Of a stretch of 64,000 nucleotides of DNA, positions 57,583 through 64,000 are shown piece after piece. Made by a program: the position numbers and the translations under genes. The first letter of the stretch is position 1; each line of letters opens with the position of its first letter. The notes below the pieces were generated by a model that searched no databases, had not been told where the DNA came from, and worked only from the letters and a program-made list of their open reading frames with translations. This DNA is from Clarkia xantiana subsp. parviflora (taxonomy: Eukaryota > Streptophyta > Magnoliopsida > Myrtales > Onagraceae), in the NCBI GenBank assembly GCA_036873135.1, contig JAPTYO010000002.1, positions 37,749,452-37,813,451 on the forward strand. The letters are read 5' to 3'.

Positions 57583-58954
57583 GTGTAGACGCTACTAGTG
57601 AAAATTAGGAGAGAGAGTAGTCATTAGCTTACATCCTCCCTTGATAGTATTCCAAGAAGCTCTCATTGCTTGTTGAAGAAGGAGCTTATGGAGGTGTAAA
57701 TTTGGAGTAGTCACATCATACTTGACATCAATTAAATTCCGACCAAGCTCGAAGTGGAAGTCGACGGCGCGTGGTGTGAAGAACGGCAGCGCGTGGGACA
57801 CCAGCGGAGGCGCGTGACGGCGGTGCGTGCGGCATCCCTGGGCGGCGCGTGGAGCTTCGGTGACGGCGTGTGACAATTCGGACTTGCTTCGTGTTGGTGA
57901 GTCCGATTCCGTACATGGCTTGACATTTTGTTCGTTTGGCCTTGATTCAATCTTGAAATCACTATGTGCTTAGTCACCTTAACATGCATACAAGGTGTTT
58001 AATGAAATGCATTAGAATACTTAGCCCCAAATCGGCCAAAATTTTTCTAAGTGCTGAAAATTTTAGAAAAGTGCAAATGAATCGTTACACTTCCCTTATG
58101 CATAGTATTCAATGCCGACATGTTGCTCCATGCCTTAGCTGTTGTTTTAGTATGCTCGATGTTGACGATCAGTAGTTGTTCGTACATGGCCCTCAATGGT
58201 TACATGTTGGTAGTGATAACTTAGGCAATGTATGTTGAGCATCATGTATTGATCGTCGGTTGTTGTCTGCAAACATGCTAAAACACTTAGAAAATATTTC
58301 AATAATATCTAGTGCTTGTTACCATTGATGTCGTATATGATTCTTGTCGACCGCCGGCATAGAAACCCTTAGAAAATATTTCATAGTAGTTGATGTTTGC
58401 CACTTGATGTATGTTATCCGTCGTCATACTAGTATACTTGGAGATTGCTCCTAGATAGTTGATTCCATGCCGCTTGTTGATTGTTGACATCAAGGAAATA
58501 CTTAGATAATATTTTATGACGGTTGATTTCTTGTCTCATATAGTCCATGTCGTAAGCGAAATACTTAGAAAATATTTTAGCTGTATTTTGCTGCATGTCG
58601 ACACCTTGTCGTATATAGATATTTGATAGTATGCTGACAACTTAATGTATGTTGACTGTCATCCTAAGAAAAACACTTAGAAAATATTTCGCCCTCGTAA
58701 TCATGTATGCTGCGAACATGAGCTTGATGTCGACATGTAAAGCAATGTGTTGAGAGGTTTGCCCCCCTTGCATGATGGTTGTTACTTGTTGCACGAAGAC
58801 GTACATAGTTATCTCACATGGAGCGTTCATTGCATAGATGTTTGCATAAGTGTTTGATGCGTGCTTGTGAACTGATTGGATTGTCGGTTGTACTTTTCAG
58901 GATACCACACCTCGCTGTCATCTTCGTGTACTTAGCCTTTTCACAGCTGTTAAT
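57583..58954. repeat. GC-rich block and diverged repeats in gypsy 2
   Basis: 57755-57870 is a GC-rich island with GGCGCGTG repeated every 20-30 bases. From 58280 to 58690 the word ACTTAGAAAATATTT recurs at 65-110 base intervals (about 58284, 58369, 58500, 58564, 58674) with GTTGATG-like words between, an old tandem array that has drifted. No convincing coding frame. Confidence 0.55.
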
Positions 58955-60559
58955 ATGAGTAAGTCTTCTATCCCCATTCCGAGAGTGACACTATGTTCGG
59001 ATACCGATGATGAGCTGGATGTTGACATAGTTGAGCCGTTGGATGCTAATGATAAGTTAGACATTAATAGCCTTTGTAATCTTGTTTGTATCATACTTGT
59101 AGATTGGTTTATTGGGAAGAGCTCTTCCTTGCACGTGGCGTCTACACGTAGCACCCCTCCTTCCGACAAGTCCGCTTCATCAGTTGTTCTTGCTGCCCCC
59201 GTGATTTCCGGATATGGTCGCGGGAAGGGTCTTATGAGTAAGATATTTCCTTTGAAACTCTTTCTTACTTTTTTACTTCCTTGACTTATCACTCTCACTG
59301 CCTTGTCTTTTTGATAATTCAGGTCGTTCTTCTACATTTGACGTTCCCGTGGCTGATTCCCAATTTCCCACCAAGCGATTTGAGGTGGCGGCGCATGTCT
59401 CGAGCGACCCTAAGCGCGCTAAGACAAGTGCTACCATTCCAACTTCGGCTTGCGACAAGGAAAAAGGAGTTGTTGGATGCACGACGGTATCTTCTGCCCC
59501 CCGGTCGAGAGATCGACCCGCGGAGGATCGCCCTTCTTCTCAAGGTATGAGATAAACTTCTAGTTTTTTGACCTTGTATGGATGTTTAACACTTAGTTTT
59601 TTTGCAGTGATTCCAGCTTTGAAGCGTGATCACCTACTTCGTCCCTTAGAGGGTGATGTATCTGGTAATGCATGGAAACCTCTTGGCAAGGGCGGTCTTC
59701 ACTTTCCTAAGGATGTGAAGCTTAGTATGCCAGAAGTTGGAGTCCGTGTGTTGCACAGGAGTGTGCCCCCGGGCGATCGACACGCTTGTCCAAGAACTGA
59801 TGAAGAAGCCGAGGAATGCGTTGAACATGCTTTGGCCGGCTTTGCCCCTATAAGTTAACAGGTTTCGTTTCTTGATTGCCTATGTGTCGCATGCTTTTGT
59901 TGTGTAATGCTTATGCACTTGTCTATTTGTTATGGTTCTCAGGCTGTGTTAACATGTCGTCTCATGTTGTGGAGCTTGTAAGTTCTAAAAGGGCTGCTGT
60001 TAGCAAATGCAATACCGCCAGTCTTGAACTTGCACATTCTAAGGAGAAGGTGTGTGCACTTGTTTTGAAGATTATTGATTCTGAGACCAAGTATCAGGTG
60101 CTAGAGACTCAAATTTCTGATCTTGAAGCTGAGATGATTGCGCTTGAGAAGCAGATTTCTGACGACATCACAGTTCGAGAGGCCGCCTTGATTGCTGCGC
60201 GTGAGGAACATCATGCACTCGGAGTTGAAGCAGGTTTTGCCAAGTATTTGGATACTCCTTCCTTTAGTCTTGCAGTTAAAAAGAAGTTTGACGACATGAT
60301 GGGAAAACGTGCTGAAGACTATTTCCGCCGTGTGAACGCACTTGCCCCCAACTTTCCTTTTGGTGAGCGTGGGCCTTGTTCTGAATATGCCGTTAACTAT
60401 CTCAAAGCATTTCATGCTTTGGGACTTGATGCAGCTAACTATGATGTGATTGATGATGGAGAAGGAGGCGTCGATGTTGTTGTTACCTCCCCTGAGTTTA
60501 TTGAAGTTGCTTCTCAGCTTTTTGGAGATAGTGGTACTTCTCATGTGGCATCTGGTTGA
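58955..60559 (+). CDS. Intact antisense coiled-coil gene (aORF2) of gypsy 2
   Basis: Four exons: 58955-59237, 59323-59544, 59608-59853, 59943-60559. All introns are GT-AG (donors A|GTAAGA, G|GTATGA, A|GTTAAC; acceptors TTCAG, TTGCAG, TCTCAG), each exon leaves one base over, and the frame is open for 455 residues. The N-terminus is acidic (DTDDELDVDIVEPLD). Middle exons have KRFEVAAHVSSDPKRAK and LRPLEGDVSGNAWKPLGKGG. Residues about 260-345 form a heptad-rich coiled coil (KYQVLETQISDLEAEMIALE). The C-terminus has FPFGERGPCSEYAVNYLKAF. I recognise no domain. It lies opposite to the retroelement, where Tat-lineage elements carry additional ORFs. AATAAA is at 60643-60648. A captured host gene is possible. 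Confidence 0.72.
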
Positions 60560-61290
60560 TGTTATGTTGAGGCTTTTGTCCCAACCTTCGTTTATGCGTT
60601 TTCTTGCATGGTATTTTGTCACTTGGACCTGTTTTCAATAATAATAAACACGTGATAACTTGTTAGTACTATTTCATACCTTGAGTTATCTTTGTTGTCC
60701 GTATGTATTGGACTTGCATGATAAGATTGATCTCCTTGTTATAATGGATAAACATCCAATATTGCGACTTGCGCATTGCAGGGTGTTATTAGCGCCCCTC
60801 TTGAAAAAAATTTCAAGGCATGGCATGATATGTACACTTGGTACTTGTAGCATTATAGATAGTAATGTACTCGGCGCGGGCACTTGGCACTTGGCACTTG
60901 GCACTCGGCACTGGCACTTGACATGTAGCAGTGTCGTCTTGACGAAGCAAGACTTAAGTTTATACCGTCTCTTAGTTCCACTCTAAGGCGACGTTGTACA
61001 AGACTCGACTTGTAAGTTTGATGAGTTTTTCAAACAGGGTGCGCTCCTGCTAGCATTTTGAATGAAGCCTGCCCACTTAAGGTATAAGTCTTCATTATGT
61101 CTGCATCCTTAAGAGGATATGAATAGTTTGAGTATACATGAAGTTATCCAATCAAGGAATCTATCTTCATGGCGTATGGACCCTTAAGAGGGATGTACAT
61201 ACTTTGTAGATGTGTGGGGTTGTCGTCTAATAAGAGGACTTCCGCCACGATGGGGTGATCAGTCCCACCTAAATGCCGCATCCTGGTTTG
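60560..61290. other. 3' flank of aORF2 to gypsy 2 truncation
   Basis: Non-coding. A 7-base repeat (GGCACTT) occurs about three times at 60879-60900 and loosens to 60925. The words AAGAGG(A/G)TATGAATAG and AAGAGGGATGTACAT recur at about 61110-61260. No gag is visible. Confidence 0.6.
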
Positions 61291-61340
61291 TATACATATA
61301 ATGGGCTTCCATTTACGGTGCCCATCATCATATGCTTACA
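61291..61340 (-). repeat. 5' LTR of copia B, end piece
   Basis: From TATACATATAATGGGCTTCC to CATATGCTTACA, the right LTR terminus. About 15 bases are missing relative to intact LTRs, so gypsy 2's right side was deleted together with some LTR DNA. Confidence 0.78.
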
Positions 61341-61689
61341 CATGAATCTTAGGCAATCGCAACCATCATAACATGTCCATCCTAGTGCGGAAACCATATA
61401 TTTAACCAGGGCTCTGTCCCCAACATGCAATTTCCAGCTAGCTTGACTTTGTCAAGACGAAAGTTCTAATAAATATATGTGACGAAAAGTAAACAATTGC
61501 AATTCAGCCCTCTAATTATTATAGTCCCAAAGTCATGCATTTCCGAGATCCATCCCCATAATCGAAACTAGACATTAATGTTTAATTAAAACGTGAAAAT
61601 TTAAACATTCGAGCACTGTGTAGACTAACATTTGGATTTTAAATTTTGACCATCCCATTTTATTAATTAACTTGAATACGATTTCAAAA

Positions 61690-61945
61690 AACCCGGTTCA
61701 GTTCAGTCAATTTCGGTTCAATCCGGTTCGGTTCCATAAATCCAGTTCGGGTTCGGCCGGTTTTATTTAAAATCTTGTTCGGTCTGAATCGGTTCAATAA
61801 AACAGGATTTGGGTTCGGTTCGTCACTCAAAAATGGTTCGATTAGATCCACTTAGTTACCCCGGTCCGACCCGACCTGACTAGGTCGAACCGATTATGAA
61901 AACCTGGATTGGTTTAATCTGTTACGGTTTTGCAAATTGGAACGG
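61690..61945. repeat. CCGGTT-rich tract in copia C/D leader
   Basis: Same kind and position as in copia A, B and E. (TA)n runs follow at 62070-62190. Confidence 0.7.
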
Positions 61946-62758
61946 CCCATTAAACCCATAGGGTTCGGCCAAAACATTTCTTGTGGGCTAAGTAGGGTTT
62001 TAAAATCCACTAAAAACATAACTTAGCCACCAAGAAATATTAATTATGTAAAATAATTTATAATATTGCATATATATATATATATATTTATTTATTGCCA
62101 AGATTCTATCTATAAGATATAAATCAATCAACAATATATATATAAAAATTTCGCCTAACACACATATATATATATATATATATATTTATTTATTGTCAAT
62201 ATCTTTAATAGGGAAACAAATATACTGACAATATATTTTCTTAATCTTTTAGGCAACTAAATCTATCAATAATATCTTCATCCTATTAATTATCTAGACA
62301 TATTGATAGTTATATATATTTCTATATATTATGTGAATCTATCCATATATTCCAATTATAGATATATTTTTACCTTTAATAAAAATTAAAATATGGTAAA
62401 CAATATAATATGTATATTTCAGCCGACTATTGTGAAACTTGAGGCCTAAGAAATTAAAAATTTTACCTTGTAATTTTCTTAGGGTTCGGCAGAAACATGT
62501 AATTGGAAATAAAAGGTCAAATGTCAAGATCAAATTTTACTAAGATCTACAATCCAATGCTTGATTTTGATAAAAGTCACGTTTTTCTTGAAGATCATGA
62601 ACATCAAATTTTACTAAGAACATTATGAAATTTTCGGCACCAACAATTGTAATAATCTGAAAATTTAAATTTTCATTAATTCAAATTTCGGCCAACATGT
62701 TAAAAAGAAAATAAATTTATCAAAATCATGAACTCCTAACACATGCTATGATACCAAT

Positions 62759-63321
62759 GTTGGATTACAGGACTAAATACTACGGAAACTTAAATACAGT
62801 ACATGCTAGTAATCACAATTACGCAGCGGACGATGTGCACATACCTTAATCGCTTTAAGTAGTCCCAAGATCAGGCTGAGGGAGTTTTCGATCCACCGGA
62901 CGGAACTCGTAGAGGTTCTTATTAAGGAAGCCCTACGTGGTATAGTCTCCACAGCAAAGCCTCTGATCGATTCTTGGCAGTGACAGATCTCCAGAGTGTT
63001 TGCTCAAAGCAAATTGGCACACCCTTGGTGAAGGAGGTGGTTCGGCCGAAACTAGGTATGTTTAGGGTGTATGGTTTTCTCTCAAACAAAACCCCTAACA
63101 CTCCCTATTTATAGGAGGAGCAAAGTGGACAAAAGTCCACTTTGCCCACTCACTAGTTTCGGCCGGCCTAGTGTATAAGGGAGGCCCAATTCTGGGTCTC
63201 TCGTGTCAATTGGGATTTGGGTCTAGCCCAATTTTCCTAATGTGAAATTTACCCAATTGTCTCAGGTAACATATACATATTAATGGGCTTCCATTTACGG
63301 CCCAATCACCATATGCTAACA
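62759..63321 (-). repeat. 5' LTR of copia C/D
   Basis: 563 bp, TGTTGGATTACAGG to CATATGCTAACA. A decayed primer site (complement of TGGTATCATAGCA) is to its left. Perfect 24-base dyad at 63121-63144 (arms CAAAGTGGAC and GTCCACTTTG) beside CTATTTATAGG; TTCGGCCGAA at 63041-63050. Confidence 0.85.
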
Positions 63322-64000
63322 TAAACATCTCCACCTAGGTTGTCACTCTTTTTCACAGGAACATTTAGGTATTGCTGAAGAAGCGGCACTAGAGAAAAAG
63401 GGAAGTCAGGCTAGTAAGCTTTGAGATCCCTACAATTTCTGCAAAAGATACAAAAAGCAAGCCAGAAGCAGTGACTGTGGCGTCCTCATGATATGCGGGA
63501 CTAGCCTTGTAATTATCGACAACCTTCTCCGAGGCGACTTTAAGCTTATATGCTTCAGCCTTCGAGGCCACAACCTTCTCGCTAAGAATAGTGCCCTCAA
63601 TTAAAATAGTACCATTTTATTTGCTAGTCTTCTCTGAAACTCTGCGAAAATCCTCGACGAGAGAAAAAGAAGCCTTTAGAGATTCGCGAAATTTCTGAAG
63701 ATCTCTTCCCATGTCGACAGAAGCTTCGATTACCCGAGCAATATCATCTTCAAGACTAGCATTCTCGTCTCGAAGGCGTCGTTCTTCACATTTGCCTACT
63801 CCTATTCTGAGATTTTGAAGCTTCCCTTGGCTGAAGTCAACTCTCCAAGAAGATCAATCACCAATCGGGAAAATTGGAGGGAGTCTCGAAAGGCTTGCCA
63901 GAGAAAATGAGATAAAAATATAAAGACACCATAGGTAAAAGATGGATGAGGGGACGAGAAAGAGAAACGATCATACCTCATCTCATTTTGAAAGAAAAAG
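63322..64000 (-). pseudogene. Third antisense-type coiled-coil ORF (aORF3), cut by window edge
   Basis: Read on the minus strand from the right edge. An exon ends near 63976 (ATGAG|GTATGA). After an intron, the next exon (from about 63895) begins RDSLQFSRLVIDLLGELTSA, matching DSLQLSRLIIDLLEELQAS in aORF1. It continues with frameshifts through RRLRDENASLEDDIARVIEA to 63571-63389 with KVVDNYKASPAYHEDATVTA, matching VEQYKASFAFTSDMVVAASD of aORF1. The strand is opposite to the other two, so it belongs to another element whose gag-pol would be on the plus strand. Broken in several places. Confidence 0.6.

Larger units (their letters stand above)
55655..61290 (-). mobile_element. Ty3/gypsy element 2, Tat-like, truncated
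   Basis: One LTR (55655-56295) from TGTTGAGGTCGATTCC to ATATCCAACA, followed by CTTGCCCCGAG, the complement of a polypurine tract nearly the same as that of gypsy 1. This makes it the 3' LTR of a minus-strand element. The interior holds an 18 bp array, hAT 3, a GC-rich block, a diverged repeat region and an antisense four-exon gene. No gag, pol or second LTR is present, so the right side is deleted at about 61290. It lies inside the 5' LTR of copia B. Confidence 0.75.
47314..61340 (-). mobile_element. Copia element B, inserted in copia C/D leader
   Basis: Minus-strand copia with 3' LTR 47314-47890 and 5' LTR 55149-55654 plus 61291-61340, split by gypsy 2. TATGA (47309-47313) and CATGA (61341-61345) are a 5 bp duplication with one change; the uninterrupted leader in copia A reads CATGA there. 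The interior has a 3' untranslated region, RNase H and RT, an integrase-end linker, then the 1.25 kb non-coding module instead of gag-protease-integrase, the leader with a CCGGTT tract and (TA)n run, and the primer site at 55136-55148. Without gag and integrase this copy was non-autonomous. Confidence 0.85.
26243..63321 (-). mobile_element. Copia element C/D, host of the transposon nest
   Basis: I infer one old minus-strand copia spread over 37 kb by later insertions. Its 3' LTR is at 26243-35608 (split), 3' untranslated region 35609-35887, pol fragment 43534-44639, gag about 45825-46709, leader 46710-47313 and 61346-62758, 5' LTR 62759-63321. All parts have the same orientation and follow element order. 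Both LTRs start TGTTGGATTA and share TACGGAAAC and GTACATGCTA, unlike copia B (TGTTAGATTACAGGG). No target duplication was found at the outer ends. The leader join (47313 to 61341) is firm, because the sequence on both sides continues the leader as seen uninterrupted in copia A. Confidence 0.65.

Noticed and set aside
57595..57989. Minus-strand Arg/His-rich ORFs
   Set aside because: They coincide with the GC-rich GGCGCGTG block and show no domain; likely compositional.

Overview
The window looks like nuclear DNA of a flowering plant, most likely a eudicot. It is AT-rich, its genes are split by short GT-AG introns, and plant retrotransposons dominate. No rRNA, tRNA gene or CRISPR array was seen. 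All identifications rest on reading the sequence; no search was run.

Gene island, about 9.3-22.6 kb. Three host genes with complete exon chains lie here. A BSD-domain protein (10021-12785, +, six exons, 297 aa) is followed by an O-fucosyltransferase-family protein (14707-17668, +, eight exons, 504 aa). Converging on it is a plastid SppA-type signal peptide peptidase (18061-21669, -, thirteen exons, 683 aa) with the Lys/Ser dyad in place. All exon phases close without a stop.

Left flank, 1-9.3 kb. Two opposed Ty1/copia relics (A, minus, 1-3970; F, plus, 3971-5214) are followed by a 1.52 kb almost fully palindromic element with TAA target duplications (6240-7760), a relic of a LINE RNase H, and a 523 bp Mutator-like MITE with a 9 bp duplication.

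Middle, 22.6-26.2 kb. A 1.35 kb retroposed GC-rich sequence has a poly(A) tail and a 13 bp duplication. It is followed by remnants of a 57 bp tandem repeat, a possible CACTA terminus and a hAT element.

Right part, 26.2-63.3 kb, reads as one nest of transposons. The oldest layer is a minus-strand copia (C/D). Its 3' LTR was hit by Ty3/gypsy element 1 and hAT 1, its pol by plus-strand copia E, and its 5' leader by minus-strand copia B. Copia B's own 5' LTR was hit by gypsy element 2, which carries hAT 3. Several layers are proven by target-site duplications.

The most interesting content is in the gypsy elements. Both carry, antisense to the retroelement, an intron-containing ORF for a coiled-coil protein of unknown function. 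A third copy starts at the right edge (63.3-64 kb). The copy in gypsy 2 is an intact four-exon frame of 455 codons. Gypsy 1 has gag and protease but no reverse transcriptase, RNase H or integrase; in their place are a 19-copy 77 bp array and the antisense gene with its own TATA box. This matches the architecture known for Tat-lineage plant elements, but the protein remains undescribed in function. A second signal is in the copia LTRs: a dyad just upstream of the TATA box whose two arms change together between LTRs.
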